DNA from: Rhabdophis nuchalis
Taxonomy: Eukaryota; Chordata; Lepidosauria; Squamata; Natricidae
Assembly (NCBI GenBank): GCA_039707465.1
Contig: CM077643.1
Span: 48,578,605-48,642,604, forward strand
Direction: 5' to 3'
Length of the DNA: 64,000 nt
Position 1 is the stretch's first letter. Each line of letters starts with the position of its first letter. The notes beneath the pieces are model-generated. The model was not told where the DNA came from, searched no databases, and saw only the letters and a list, made by a program, of their open reading frames with translations. This document shows, piece by piece, positions 11,909-23,700 of this stretch. The translations under genes were made by a program, and so were the position numbers.

Positions 11909-12954
11909 TTATAGTAAGGCAGATAAACCAATAATGTTGGTGTAAGGCAGCATCTTACAGTGGATCCATGTTTCTTAAGTTGCTCGTCTCTGAGGCCCAA
12001 GGATTATATTTGACCTTTGAATGTTATGCTGGCAGCCACATTCCAAAATCTGTGCTGGGCAGAACTAATATTTTTAATTTCATATTTCCATTAAAATCTT
12101 GTATAACGTAGTATATTTATTATGTGCATATGTAATATTTTTTTCCTTTTCTATTATGATGAGAACTGATGCGACGGCTACATTATGCCTACCATTAAAG
12201 GTGCTCTCCCCTGCTCTTGTATATCAATGCTTTATTATAAGTTTTAATCATTATCTTTATGGTTTGTTTTACTGAATGCTGTTTTAGAGTCCTGTATGTG
12301 AGATGGACATCTACATACAGTAACTATGATGAATAAATGTTACTTTTTATCATTGTTGATTCTAGTTTGAAAGGGACTCCAAGACTGCTACAAAGGTTTT
12401 GTAACATGGTTCTTATTGTGCCTCTCCCTTAATGTATAGTTTATTAGGATTTGGGAAAGCTGATTTCTGTAAATAACACTTTCAACTCTCTGTAGAAAAC
12501 ACATATGAGAATACAAAGAGTGGGTTAATTTGCAAAGGGCAACTCCCCTTTTCATTACATTATGAAGATTGATCTACTGGAAAGAATACTACTCTCAGAG
12601 GTACATTCTACACCTCCTTATTTATCCACATGAATTCATTCCTGGGAGCATTTTCCATGAAACAGTAGTAAGCAATCCCTCAATACTCATCCCTCATCAC
12701 AAAATTTGTTTTGCTCATCCTTGAAATTCTTCCTTCAGAAACACAATCATCTAGTGCTGTTGACTAGCATTGATGATGCTACCTAGTAATGAGAAATGTT
12801 TGCAAGAAGACAACCAAGCTCAGAGATCACTAAGGATTCTGCAGTCATACCAAATACTCTGCACACATACCCCCAACATAATTATCCCATCCAGGCTAAC
12901 CTCCACCAGCATGAAACCTTCCAGATTTTGTCCTAAGGAATAGAATAGAAAGAA
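11909..12954. other. Unassigned spacer
   Basis: AT-rich sequence with no identifiable feature. Confidence 0.35.
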
Positions 12955-13163
12955 AAGTTTTAAGAGCACAGCGGAAGGTGCGTAAGTCAGGGATAATTCG
13001 TAACTCCAAGGGCAATTCATTCCAGAGGACAGGCGCTCCCACAGAGAAAGCTCTCCCCCTGGGTGTCGCCAGTCAACATTGTTTAGCCGACAGCACTATG
13101 AGGAGGCCCTCTCTATGGGAGCATACTGGCCGGTGGGAGGCTCTTGGTGGCAGACCCAGGTCC
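12955..13163 (-). mobile_element. L2-type LINE fragment
   Basis: In reverse orientation it matches the L2 ORF2 tail region: CATTCCAGAGGACAGGCGCT, CAGAGAAAGCTCTCCCCCTG and GAGGAGGCCCTCTCTATGGG correspond to blocks of the better copies at 3165 and 42410. It is truncated on both sides and frame-broken, and it abuts the pentamer array on its right. Confidence 0.75.
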
Positions 13164-13605
13164 ATAGAATAGAATAGAATAGAATAGAATAGAATAGAAT
13201 AGAATAGAATAGAATAGAATTGCAGAGTTGGAAGGGACCTTGAAGGTCTTCTAGTCCAACGCCCTGCCTAGGCAGGAAGCCCTATACTGTTTCAGACAAA
13301 TGGCTATCCAACATCTTCTTAAAGACTTCCGGTGTTGGGGCATTCACAACTTCTGGAGGCAAGCAGTTCCACTGATTAATTGTTCTGTCAGGAAATTTCT
13401 CTTCAGTTCTAAGTTGCTTCTCTCCTTGATTAGTTGCCACCCATTGCTTCTTGTTCTACCCTCAGGTGCTTTGGAGAACAGCTTGACTCCTTTTTCTTTG
13501 TGGCAACCCCTGAGATATTGGAAGACTGCTATCTTGTCTCCCCTAGTCCTTCTTTTCATTAAACCAGACATACCCAGTTCCTGCAACTGTTGTTGCAAGA
13601 GGAAT
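13164..13605 (-). mobile_element. CR1 LINE 3' end with (ATAGA)n tail
   Basis: On the plus strand an (AGAAT)n array (13164-13220, about 11 units) runs into TTGGAAGGGACCTTGAAGGT and then blocks typical of reversed CR1 3' ends (GGCATTCACAACTTCTGGAG; AACAGCTTGACTCC). On the minus strand this is a CR1 copy ending in ATTCT repeats, the form reported to seed pentanucleotide microsatellites in snakes. No ORF is preserved. Confidence 0.8.
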
Positions 13606-15343
13606 CACACTGTGCAACAAGAATCACACTGTGGCCTCCGTCAGAGGCAGTTTCTAAAGCAAAAGTCCACTGTTAGGACTTAAAACTTGCTGAAAGCAGG
13701 AGCAAATCTGTAAGTGTCATTTTTGCTCTGTGCATAGAGGAATGTTCGTAAGGCTCATTGCCTCTCTTCCTTTTGTCATTGCAATCAGATGACACAGTGC
13801 CAGGTTTTGATTGAAGGCAATACAGATGGGAAGTGTAAACGAAACCCATTTCTTTGTGGACATGTTCCATTTCCTTTTCTGGTGACCATTTGGATTAACT
13901 CAGATCATTTAAAAACATTTAGAGCAAATCTATATATCAGATTTAGCTGCATTCAGGCGTCAAAACTGAAAATGCTAAAAACTGCTTATTAAAATGGAGT
14001 GACTGAAAATGTTGATGGAACCTACGTAAAAGTGAAAGTTAAAAGTGGCTGACTTTCTGACATATTTTGCTTTATGTCAGACATACTGTATTTCTTGCAG
14101 AAAAAAATTCTCCAGGGTGGTATACAGGTAGCAACTGGTAATGTTTACTTTTTTCTCCCTCTTTGATCATTGGTATAGACTAGGGAAGTTGCTTTTTCCA
14201 GAATCCATCTTTAAAAACAACTTGAAGGAGCAAAATCCTACATTATCTGGATTTACATTTCCAAACAATGCTTGAGATTTCCAGGCAAGCCTTCTAAAAT
14301 TACACTAAATTATGTTATGGCCAGGAATTAATTCTGTCAAGACCTAATTCCAGCTAGATTTCATACAGCAGAACAAAATGCTTTTTTTTTTGTATATCTC
14401 TCTCTTGCTAGGCTAAGAACAAAACAAAGCAACATAAAAATGTAGAAATGAAAAATATGATGCATGAAGAAAAAAATAAAGGTGCCACATAAAAATAATT
14501 CTCTTTGTCCACAATTCCTAGCTTGCTAATCATTATCCTTAAAACGGTAATGATAAGGTCAAGATAATGATTTACAATCTGTATTTTTAAAATATGTTTT
14601 TTAAAACTATGGAGGTTCCAAAGAGGGTATTTACCTTTAAGGTTTTAATACAGAGCTTGCTCAATCAGTTGAGATACCATCTAATTTTATGCTATGCTGC
14701 TGCTAGTTATGTAACTTCTGGCTGCAGGGGTGTGGGTATGTAGTTGGCATGCAGCACAACATGAAGTTTTTGAAGTTGCTGGATTCCTCCCCCCCCCCCA
14801 AAAAAAAGCACATGATTCCCACTTGCATCTGGCATAAACCTGGAAGACATTTCACTTTATGTAACTGGATACTGAGTCCTTTTTAAAGAAAAGCTGGAAA
14901 TCCTGTCTAGTTAATTTGATTAAAATGTCATTGTATGAGCAGGTTTTCTAGAAGATTGTGCTTTAAAAGCTGGTGCTACCTCTTCCTGGTGGTTGATTGC
15001 TCCTGATAACTATATTTCTCTTTCTTGCCAATGTTTGTAGATACACCAGGGCTTTTTTTTTTTGAAGCCAAGTCTGGGTTGAAAGATTTATGTAAATTCT
15101 ATAGGGATTAATTATGCCTTCTTCCATAATTCCCATACAGCACGAGCAGAATTCCACCACAACTGAAACTGAATTGAATTCAACATAATTGCAATTGTGG
15201 AGGTAAACTGCTGGTGGAAAGCTGGATTAAACTTTATTGGTTTTGGATTAAGGAGACCCAATCTCAAATTCCTTCTCAGTCATTAAGCTCACATATCAGC
15301 TTGGAAACAGTAATTTTAATTTGATGCAAAATGTCTTGTAACA
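13606..15343. other. Unassigned spacer
   Basis: AT-rich sequence. No identifiable gene or repeat apart from short homopolymers. Confidence 0.35.
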
Positions 15344-15714
15344 CAGGGATCCCCAACCTTTTTTGCACCAGGGACCGGTTTCATTTTAAAGAAAATTCTG
15401 CGGACCGGTTGGCATAGAGGAGGAGTGGGGGGGTGGGTGGAGAACAGGCAGCGCATGCACATGCGGGGGGGGGGGGGAGTCGGCTCCCTCGGCCCTCTAG
15501 GGCAATGGTCGGCAAACCCATTAGTCAAAAGAGCCAAATATCAACAATACAATGATTGAAATTTATTTTGAGAGCCAAAACTTTGTGGGAGTGGCTCAGA
15601 GGTCATGTGACTGGGTGGGCGTGGCCAACTTGGAAAATGTGGTGAAACTCACTTAACAACGGTCTTGCTTACCAACCAAAATTTTGGGCTCAATTGTGGT
15701 CATAAGTTCTCTTT

Positions 15715-16500
15715 CTTTCATCTCTCTCCCACTTTCTTTTTCTTTCTTTCTTCCCTTCTTTCTCTTACTCTCTCTTTCTGTTTCTCTCTGTCTCTCTCTG
15801 AGTCTGTCGGTCTGTCTGTCTCTCTCTCTGTGTGGCCCTTTATCTCTCTCTCCCTCCCTCCCTCTCTGTCTCTTTCTGTCATTCTCTTTCTGTGTCTGTC
15901 TCTTTGTATGTCTCTGTGTCTCTCTCCTCCCTCTCTCTCTATCTCTGTGTCTCTCTCCCCTCCCTTCCTCTGTGTCTCTCTCTGTCATTCTCTCTGTGTC
16001 TGTCTGCCTGTCTCTCTCTGTGGCTCTTTGCCTCCCTCCCTCCCTCTCTGTCTCTTTCTGTCATTCTCTCTCTGTGTCTGCCTCTCCGTATCTCTCTCTC
16101 CTCCCTCCCTCCCTCTTATCTCTGTGTCTCTCTCCCCTCCCTTCCTCTGTCTCTCTCTCTGTCATTCTCTCTGTGTGTCTGTCTGTCTGTCTCTCTCTCT
16201 CTGTGTCTCCCTTTCTCTGTCTCCCTCCCTATCTGTCTCTCCCCTCCCTCTCTGTCTGTGTGTCTGTCTGTCTCGTATTCATTCACTCACTCAATCACTC
16301 TCTCTCTCTCTGTCTCTCCCTCCCTCTCTCTCCCTGTCTCTGTGTGTCTGTCAGTCTCCGATTCCCTCCCTCCCCGTCTCTCTCTGTCTCTCCCTCCCTC
16401 CTTCCCCTCTGTCTCTCTCTCTCTCTCTGTCTGTCAGATTCTGATTCCCTCCCTCCGTCTCTCTCTTGCTCTGTGCTTCTCTCTGTCTGTCTGTCACTGT
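15715..16500. repeat. CT-rich low-complexity tract
   Basis: About 790 bp of TCTC/CTGT/CCCTC pyrimidine repeats interrupted by short motifs (TCTGTCATTCTCTC recurs). The three long Ser/Leu/Val-rich frames across it (up to 286 codons) are products of the composition. Confidence 0.95.
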
Positions 16501-17220
16501 CCCTGTCCACAAAATACTGCGTGGAGGAGCGCGGGCTCTGGTGACGGCGAGGCCATCTGTGGGAGGGGGTTTCCCTTCACGTTCCTCATCTTCCCCGATG
16601 GGCGTCTGGAGTGATCAGCGGCCGTGCAGAAACTCGCCGCTTTTCTCACCGTGGAAAAGATAGGCGCGTGCACGTCCCGTGGAATTACAGCCCAAGTTCC
16701 CACCGTTACGAAGTCTCCGAGACTGTAATTGGGCGGGGCATGCATGCGCCTATCTTTTCCACGGCATGGAAAAGCAGCAAGTCTCTGTGCAGCTGCTGAT
16801 GGTTCCAGATGGCATCCGGGGAGACAAGGAATGTGAAAGGGACCCCCCCGCAGATGACCTTGCCGTTACCACAGAGCCCGCGCTCCTCCATGCAGTATTT
16901 TGTGGACAGAGACAGTGATAGACAGACAGAGAGAGGCACAGAGCGAGAGAGAGACGGAGGGAGGGAGGAAATCAAAATCTGACAGACACAGAGAGAGAGA
17001 GACAAGAGGGGGAAGGAGGGACCACCATCAGCCACCACGCAGAGACTTGTCGCTTTTCCATGCCATGGAAAAGATAGGCGCATGCATGCCCCGCCCAATT
17101 ACAGTCTCGGAGACTTCGTAACGGTGGGAACTTGGGCTGTAATTCCGCGGAACGTGCACGCGCCTATCTTTTCCACGGTGTGGAAAAGCAGCGAGTTTCT
17201 GCACGGCCGCTGATCACTGC
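16440..17220. repeat. Long GC-rich inverted repeats
   Basis: Arms at 16606-16790 and 17041-17220 are near-perfect reverse complements: GTGATCAGCGGCCGTGCAGA faces TCTGCACGGCCGCTGATCAC, and CACCGTTACGAAGTCTCCGA faces TCGGAGACTTCGTAACGGTG. A second pair (16440-16600 against 16830-16990) is nested within. The transcript of either strand would fold into a hairpin with arms of about 180 bp. No coding signal. Confidence 0.85.
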
Positions 17221-17260
17221 GGATGCCAACGGGGAAGGCGAGGAACGCAAGGGGGAGTAA

Positions 17261-18420
17261 AAAGATATGTAAAAGAAGGTGGTTGTAATATGGACATGTT
17301 CAAAATATGGATGTGGAAATAGTTTAATATTAAAACTCCTAGACATCTAGTGCAGCTAAATGATAGATGATGCAAAATATGTAAAAGGAACTACACAGAG
17401 AACATTGTTCGATTAAGATGTAATGTGACATGATTTGAGCTTCTAAATTAAGATTAGATATATCATGGGGAATTATATATCTTACTATCAGAAGTTGATG
17501 GATTAAGTGCCATCAAGTTGACGTGAACTCTTAATGGCCATATAATTTTTTTTCTTGGCATGCATTCTCTCAGTTGTTCATCATTCTCAGGAACACACAA
17601 TCATACACACAACCGTCACAATGAGGCAACATTACAAAATTTGGAGGTGTATGGGAAGGAACTGTCTTGTCCTGTCTGTGAATCCTCTGAACATTTATTT
17701 TGAAAGGTTAATGGGCCAAGTAAGATTCATCTTGCACTCTTACAAAAGTACTGGGATATAAATATAATACATGAGATTGCAGGTTTTTTCCCATTGGGAA
17801 AATGGCCATTACCTAAGTGTTATAACCATACACTGGGGAATGGGAGACTAATGCTACTCATATGAACCAGATATTGAATCTGACCTTCTGGAGATGGAAG
17901 TGTAGCATTTTAAACAGCTGAACAGGTATGACAGCAGATTTGGACAAAGTATTCCTTTCATTATTCACATATACATTGAGGAGGCTAAACATTGACATAT
18001 TAGCTTCTGGTATATTACTTGTAAAATTAAGTGAAAATCTAGAACTTCGTATATATTTCCTTTCCCTGCATTAAAAAATTTGAACCTTATTGAGGATCTT
18101 CTGCATAGCGAGCACTACTTTGCAACACTGGAGCCAACAGAAAGTGTGCTAGTAAAGAAATGCTAATTGTGCTTGCAACCCCAACTCTGGCTTAGCAATA
18201 AAATGGAGTAAAGATGCTGCCTGTATTGAGAGCCTGGCAGAAACGGGATACAGCACATCTTGCTGGGTATCATTTAACAAAGGAGAACCATCACATAAGC
18301 CATTCGGTATTGCTTTTCTATTCCCCCTCCTCCCCAATGACTTCTCCTGCTAATTCAAAACATGGATCAGAAAACTTGCAATAAAAGACTTCTTCTCACC
18401 CATTTTGCCCACTTCTCCTG
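17261..18420. other. Unassigned spacer
   Basis: A short block near 17500 (AAGTGCCATCAAGTTGACGT) resembles part of a squamate SINE/LINE, but no element boundary can be set. Confidence 0.35.
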
Positions 18421-18690
18421 ACACAGAGAGGCAGGGCAAGAAATAATGGATGGTAACTAATCAAAAGAGAGAACCACCCTCAAACTAAGAGGAAATTCCC
18501 TGACAGTTAGAGCAAATAATTAATGGAACGAGTTTCCTTCAGAAGTTGTGGCTTCACCAATACTGGAGGTTTTTAAGAAGAGATTGGACATCCATTTCTC
18601 TGAAATATTATAAGGTTTTCTGTTGAGCAAGGGGGTTGGACTAGAAGACCTCCAATGTCCCTTCCAACTCTGTTATTCTGTTATGTGTGA
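18421..18690 (+). mobile_element. CR1 LINE 3' end
   Basis: GAGGTTTTTAAGAAGAGATT, GGTTGGACTAGAAGACCTCC and CCCTTCCAACTCTGTTATTC are the characteristic 3' terminus of sauropsid CR1, ending in an ATTCTGTTATG-like tail. It is 5'-truncated without coding capacity. Confidence 0.8.
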
Positions 18691-18964
18691 TGGGAGAAGC
18701 AAGTGAAGTAAGAAAGAAAAAGATGTTTCCCCCTATTCCTGTTCTTAAACCCTCTTCTTGCAATAAAAATACCCTGGTGTTCCTCCAGCCCCATCCATGA
18801 ATTGTCAGAATTTTTTTTAATGGCTTATTAACATAGTACGAGAGTGTGATATTCCTGTTACCCGGAAAATAGTCTTGAAATTAGTGACTAAGCAGTTTTT
18901 TCAATGGCCAGAAGACAGATTTTGGGTCTTCTACTGTTGCATTAAGTAGGGTTGATATATTGTA

Positions 18965-19354
18965 TAGGTAAGTCATCTACTTAAAACCACAACTGAGCTC
19001 AACATTTCTTTTGCTAAACAAGAGAGTTGTTAAATGAGTTTTATCCCATTTTACAACCATTGTTAAGTGAATCACTGCAGTTGTTAAGTTAGTAACATGG
19101 TTATTAAGTGAATCTGGCTTCCCCATTGATTTTGTTTATCAGAAGGTCATAAAAGGTGATATGATCCATGTCACTGCAATTATCATATATGAGCCAATTG
19201 CCGAGCATCCAAATTTTGATCACATAACCTTGGGGATGCTCCACAGTCGTAAGTATGAAAAACAGTCATAAGTGCACACTTTTTCCAATGCAGTGATGAC
19301 TTTGAATAGTTGCTCAACAAACTGTTGTTAGTCAACTGTTGTTATACTACCTAT
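18965..19354. mobile_element. TA-flanked MITE of the 'AGGTAGTCCTCGACTTA' family
   Basis: It begins TAGGTAAGTCATCTACTTAA and ends TACTACCTATA, with TA next to both ends. The body has the family's repeating TTGTTAAGTGAATCACTGCA and TTGATCACATAACC blocks. It is about 390 bp, non-coding and diverged. Relatives are at 25967, 27496, 32900, 37974 and 49619. Confidence 0.75.
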
Positions 19355-20500
19355 ATAAAGGAGTCATACTAATCTAGTCTCTATTCTTTCACCACAGCAA
19401 TATTGGTTGTAGTGGGATTTTGGAGCAGGCATGCCTGCCATTCTCTGCTTAGGTGCTTCCTGTTCCTGCTGCTGGGAGATAATGGGACTAGAAAAACCTG
19501 AGCTGTAGCGTTTCATAAAAAAACCGGGTGACTCTACAGCTGTTAAACAAGGTTGGGAGCGGCTCCTGAAAAGAGGAATGGAGCTTTGTTCTTTCAAGAC
19601 AATTTTCTTGGATGAGATGATTTTTGTAGGCTTGACAAGGAAGAGAACATCCCAACGCCCGTAGAGGGTTTTGAGCGGGATTTATAGAATTGTTGGCAGT
19701 TGGCAGCACAAAAATGTATCTTTGTTAATTGCACAGTCCAATTTTCTGAATGGAAAAATTGTCGAGTCCTTTCCAAGGACCTGGGATAGACAGATGTGGA
19801 TGTTTGATGGTGTTGCAGATATCATCACAGTATGTCAGTTGTTCTGAGTAAAGCTGCCTTTTGCAATTGACTGGTGGTGATTTTGTCAGTGCCAGTGGTG
19901 CCCCAGTTATTTTGGGATTGCATACGAGGCTCCTAATACTGTTAATATTATATTGCTGCTCTATTCTCATTGGTTTGTGAGCAAAGCAACAAGAACACCA
20001 AGATTCAGAGAAGATCATTAATTTTATTATACTGGACTAAGGAATGGATGGAAGATAAGGCAATGTTAGTTAAAATGTCTTTATACGGATGAGCAAATCC
20101 TTTGCAGCTGGCAGCCTTTTTAACATTTCCATGGTCACTGGGATATGACCAATGACATGAAGATATTTCTACTGTGAGCAGTGAAGAAGATTTGCTGCTT
20201 GATTTTGATGGCAGCATCCCGGGGTGCTCAGAAAAGAACTGCAAGCATTTCATGAGCCGTGGGTTCCCTGCAGCTCTTAAATTTAAAATGTTTGATTCTT
20301 AAAATAGTTTTGGTATAAAATGGCCCAACAGGGAATAAAGAACATTATGTAGGCAAATAACACTTAAGAATGAAATCAAATGTGCAAACTGAATTTACCA
20401 TGCATGAAAGAATGACTCGTCTCCATCTATTATACCCCAACCTCCACAAACGATTTTGAAGGACAAAATGTCGTCCTATCTTCCTCCATAGCAGGAACAC
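19355..20500. other. Unassigned spacer
   Basis: No recognisable gene or repeat. Several overlapping short minus-strand frames carry no familiar motif. Confidence 0.35.
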
Positions 20501-21611
20501 ACCATGTTTCCCCAAAATAAGACCAGGTCTTATTTTCTTTAGGGCCCCAAAATAAGCACTAGGTCTTATTTTCTGGGGTCTTTTCCCCCTATGTACGGAA
20601 GACCCAATTCTTCTGCTTGCTCGTGGTGGGGCAAGAGGCCACATGGCACACTAGTGCCACCACTGCACCAATATCTGCTTTGCCTCGTGGCTGTGGCACC
20701 AACACATCACTCTCCCTCCTGTTGCCCATGACTGCTGTGCTTCCGCCACGAGGTAGGTGTCAGGGCATGGATGGCCTGGCTGCAGGGGCCCTGAGGTAAG
20801 CCAGTGTGGGGCACATGGGGCAGCTCCACCACCATCCCACCTCGCCTCATGGCCGCGTCAGCACAAGCAACCAAACTGATTGGGTGGGCATCTGGCTGAG
20901 CAGGCTCTTAAGTAGGGCTAATTTTGGGGGTAGGGCTTATATTAGGTGCAAAAGTTAAAACATGGTAGGGCTTATTTTCAGCATATGTGCAGAACGCGGC
21001 CGCGCGGGAGATCTTGGGAGTTTCAAAATACTCCCATGTAACACCTCTCCTGCGCGAGCTGCACTGGCTGCCGGTAGCCTTCCGGGTGCGTTTCAAGGAT
21101 TTAGTGACCATCTTTAAAGCGCTCCATGGCAGTGGGCCTGGTTATTTGCAGGACCGCCTACTACCACATACCTTCATTCGACCTGTCCGCTCCCACAGGG
21201 AGGGCCTCCTTAGGGTGCCATCCGCCGGACAATGCCGGCTGGCAACGCCCAGGGGAAGAGCCTTCTCTGTGGCAGGTCCCACCCTCTGGAATGACCTCCC
21301 CCAAGACCTTCGTACTATCACCGACCTTCGCCTCTTCCGCCGGACACTTAAAACATATTTCTTCCATATGGCCGGCCTGGCATAGCTGCTACAGCTATGC
21401 TATTTTTAGAGTTGGGTTTTAAATTAATTGTTTTTTTTTAAGCACGGGCTAAATTATTTAATTTTAGTTTTAACTTTTGTAGAATTTTGTATTGTCTATA
21501 TTTTTAGATTTTTAAATTCCTGTGCGCCGCCCTGAGTCCCATTTTGGGAGATAGGGCGGGATAAAAATCTAATAAAAGTGAAAGTGAAAGTCTTATTTTC
21601 AAGAAAACAGG
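20501..21611. mobile_element. Mariner-type MITE split by an L2 insertion
   Basis: The left end ACCATGTTTCCCCAAAATAA and the right end CTTATTTTCAAGAAAACAGGG match the 11681 element family. TA follows on the right, and the left TA is mutated to CA. The body is longer and more GC-rich than at 11681 and is interrupted at 20981-21591. Confidence 0.7.
20981..21591 (+). mobile_element. L2-type LINE 3' end with target duplication
   Basis: A 5'-truncated L2 beginning in the QNAAAREILG segment of ORF2. It continues through LHWLPVAFRVRFKDL, PVRSHREGLLRVPSAG and TLWNDLPQDLR to a stop at 21385, then a 3' UTR with CGCCGCCCTGAGTCCCATTT and an (AAAGTG)n tail. A 10-bp duplication CTTATTTTCA lies at 20971-20980 and 21592-21601. 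The insertion went into an older mariner MITE. Confidence 0.85.
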
Positions 21612-21845
21612 GTAGCTGTGGTGGCACAGTGGGTTAGAATGCAGTATTGCAGGTTACCTCTGCTGACTACCAGCAGTGGCAGTTTGATTCTGACAGGTCG
21701 AGGATTAACTCAGCCTTCCATCTTTCTGAGGTGGGTAAAATGAGGATCCAAATAGTTGGGAGGCAATATGCCAACTTTTTAAACCACTTAGAGAGGGCTG
21801 TAAAGCATGTGAAATGGTATATAACTATAAGTGTTATCGCTACTT
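21612..21845 (+). mobile_element. Sauria-type SINE
   Basis: The tRNA-like head carries an A box (GTGGCACAGTGGGTTAGAAT) and a B box (CAGTTTGATTCTG). The conserved body reads CAGCCTTCCATCTTTCTGAG, GTGGGTAAAATGAGGA, TTAGAGAGGGCTGTAAAGCA and GTATATAACTATAAGTG. Order and spacing match the Sauria SINE of lizards and snakes. It starts directly at the TA that closes the preceding mariner MITE. Confidence 0.88.
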
Positions 21846-22284
21846 GATTTCATTCCAAAAAAAATCAACAAAAGCATTTTCATTTTAGCTAAGCTGATGT
21901 ACATATTTTTCGCAAAAAAATTGCCATATCCAAAGTTTTGTGTTTAAAACAACAATTGCATAGTATGTCCTGAAAAGGCAGGGCTGATTTTTCTCATTCA
22001 CACTGATTTAGGAGACATAAAGATCATTCTGCATTGACTTTGTCCCATTGCTATTGGATATGTAGTATAGTTTGGGTGACTTACTTGATCAGTATCATTT
22101 TTGAAAAGAAGCACTTTAAAAATCAAATGCCATAGCACTATTGAGCAGATATTTACTTATAGTCCACCTTTGTTTTTACAAATCACTCAAGGAAGTGAAC
22201 ATATTCAGTACACCTTCCTTCTCCTATTTTCTTCGCAACAACAACCCTGTGAGGTATGTTGGAATGAGAGAGAAAGATAGACTC

Positions 22285-22558
22285 AAGGCTATCCAGCTAG
22301 CTAGAACAACTACGGACCTCCGCTCCTTCTGTCAAAAACTAAAAACACACTTCTTCTGCTTGGCCGGCCTGGGGTAATTTAACTGTTTTTAAGGTTTTTA
22401 AGGGGTTGAGTTTAGTTTTAATATGGGATTTTAGCGCAGGATATTAGTTTAATTCATTTTAATATTGTATTATGTCTGTGGTTTTATATATGCATTTTTT
22501 AAATTCCCTGGGCACCGCCTCGAGTCCCTTTGGGGAGAGAGAGCGGTTTATAAATTAA
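22285..22558 (+). mobile_element. L2-type LINE extreme 3' end
   Basis: The last codons of an L2 ORF2 (TTDLRSFCQKLKTHFF, ending LAGLG, stop at 22377) and the 3' UTR (GGCACCGCCTCGAGTCCCTT), running into an (ATT)n tail. Same subfamily as the copies at 51660 and 52715. Confidence 0.85.

Positions 22559-22611
<53 letters not shown>
22559..22611. repeat. (ATT)n microsatellite, L2 tail
   Basis: About 17 uninterrupted ATT units directly after the L2 3' UTR, consistent with an L2 3' tail expanded into a microsatellite. Confidence 0.95.
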
Positions 22612-22695
22612 TTTATAGCTAAGGCGGGGCTTGAACTCACGATCTCTTGCTTTCTAGCCTGGTGCCTTAACCTCTAAACCAAACTGGTCTCCTTA
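22612..22695 (-). mobile_element. tRNA-like SINE head
   Basis: The minus strand reads GACCAGTTTGGTTTAGAGGTTAAGGC, an A-box-like head. GGCTAGAAAGCAAGAG and GAGTTCAAGCCCCGCCTTAG follow, the latter a B box. This is the head of a tRNA-derived SINE, not a tRNA gene; no cloverleaf 3' half is preserved. Confidence 0.6.
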
Positions 22696-22699
22696 AATC

Positions 22700-23291
22700 A
22701 GAAGTGGGTAATTATGGGCCCTTATAACTTGTGAACTTCAACTGCCTTAACTCCTCCAAGCATTCTGGGAATTCAAGTCCACAAATTATAAAAAGGCCAT
22801 AGTTTTCCAACCCTGTTTTAAATAATTATATTTGCCATCAGAATCCATCAGAACTATTGATGGGATTTAATTATACCCAGCCAGTAACTGAGTGATATTG
22901 ATGTCTATCCAGCTCACACATTATTAAACCAATCCCAACTCAAACAAATATTACTGGCTATGTTTGCGGTACCATAAATCATAGTTTACAGTGTGTTAGT
23001 TCATACATAACACTAAGTCAGAAATAAGCACATCTCATTACAATTTAATACTATGTATGTACCGAAACATAAGCAAAACAAATGAACAAAAATAAAACTA
23101 CGTATAAGGAAATGTAGGATTGTAAGAAAAACTTTGATTAATAAAATGAAACAAATTGCACTGTCTGTAATTTAAGTTTTTTTTTCCTTTCTCACTAGTC
23201 AAGTGTGCTTTCCATTCTATACGCATAATGATTTAGATATGTGGTCCTACATATTGGACTTCATTGAACTGATATCACAGACATGTATATA
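22700..23291. other. Unassigned spacer
   Basis: AT-rich sequence with no recognisable feature. Confidence 0.35.
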
Positions 23292-23299
23292 ACCTAGAT

Positions 23300-23499
23300 C
23301 AGGGGTGTCAAACTCAAGGTCTGCGGGCCTTGAGTTCAGCCTGCAATGTGGTCAGATCTGACCCGCCGTACCGTCCTGGTCTACCCAATGCCAAGAGGAA
23401 AGATCAGGCCAGTGTGGCTTCGGTCCAGTGTACCCAATGTGAAAAGGAAGCATGCCAGCAGTTTGGGGAATGGCGTCAAGCTGGCCACACCCACCCAGT

Positions 23500-23532
<33 letters not shown>

Positions 23533-23700
23533 AGAGCTGATTGCTATATTTTTCTGGAGTTTTGTGTGCTGGTTGAAAGCTGAGCAGAGCAGAGCCTCAG
23601 CACTTAGCATGCTGGTCAGTTGCTTGGTCACTAGTGACACAATATGGCAGCAATAATGGAGCTGGCAGAGCTGGTTGCTAAAAATGGTTGCACACCCCTG
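23300..23700. mobile_element. hAT-type MITE (CAGGGGTGTCAAACTC family)
   Basis: It begins CAGGGGTGTCAAACTCAAGG and ends TTGCACACCCCTG, terminal sequences of a common vertebrate hAT family. It contains an (AC)n run (23500-23526). No clear 8-bp duplication flanks it, so one boundary may be eroded. Related short copies are at 29121 and 31979. Confidence 0.6.

Larger units (their letters stand above)
15344..17260. mobile_element. hAT-type composite repeat, reverse copy of the 1428-2929 family
   Basis: The left end CAGGGATCCCCAACCTTTTT and the following CACCAGGGACCGGTTTCATT match the right end of the 1428-2929 element in reverse. Next come GGGCAATGGTCGGCAAACCC, a pyrimidine tract (15715-16500) and GC-rich inverted repeats (16440-17220). 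This mirrors the order palindrome, purine tract, end. I find no right-hand terminal repeat or convincing target duplication, so the right boundary is approximate. Confidence 0.6.

Noticed and set aside
15665..16614. Open frames of 259-286 codons rich in Ser, Leu and Val, seemingly membrane-like
   Set aside because: They lie on a CT-rich low-complexity tract and exist in all three plus-strand frames, so they reflect base composition, not a protein.
17283..17290. TTGTAATA as right-hand target duplication matching TTGTAACA before 15344
   Set aside because: The sequence before it is not a hAT terminal repeat (no GGGACCCCTG-like end), so the match is probably chance.
22612..22695. tRNA gene on the minus strand
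   Set aside because: Only A- and B-box-like head segments remain; no anticodon stem-loop or 3' half, and the pattern matches a SINE head.
23300..23700. Coding potential of the 108-codon frame at 23330
   Set aside because: Lies within a hAT-type MITE and crosses an (AC)n run giving Thr-His repeats.
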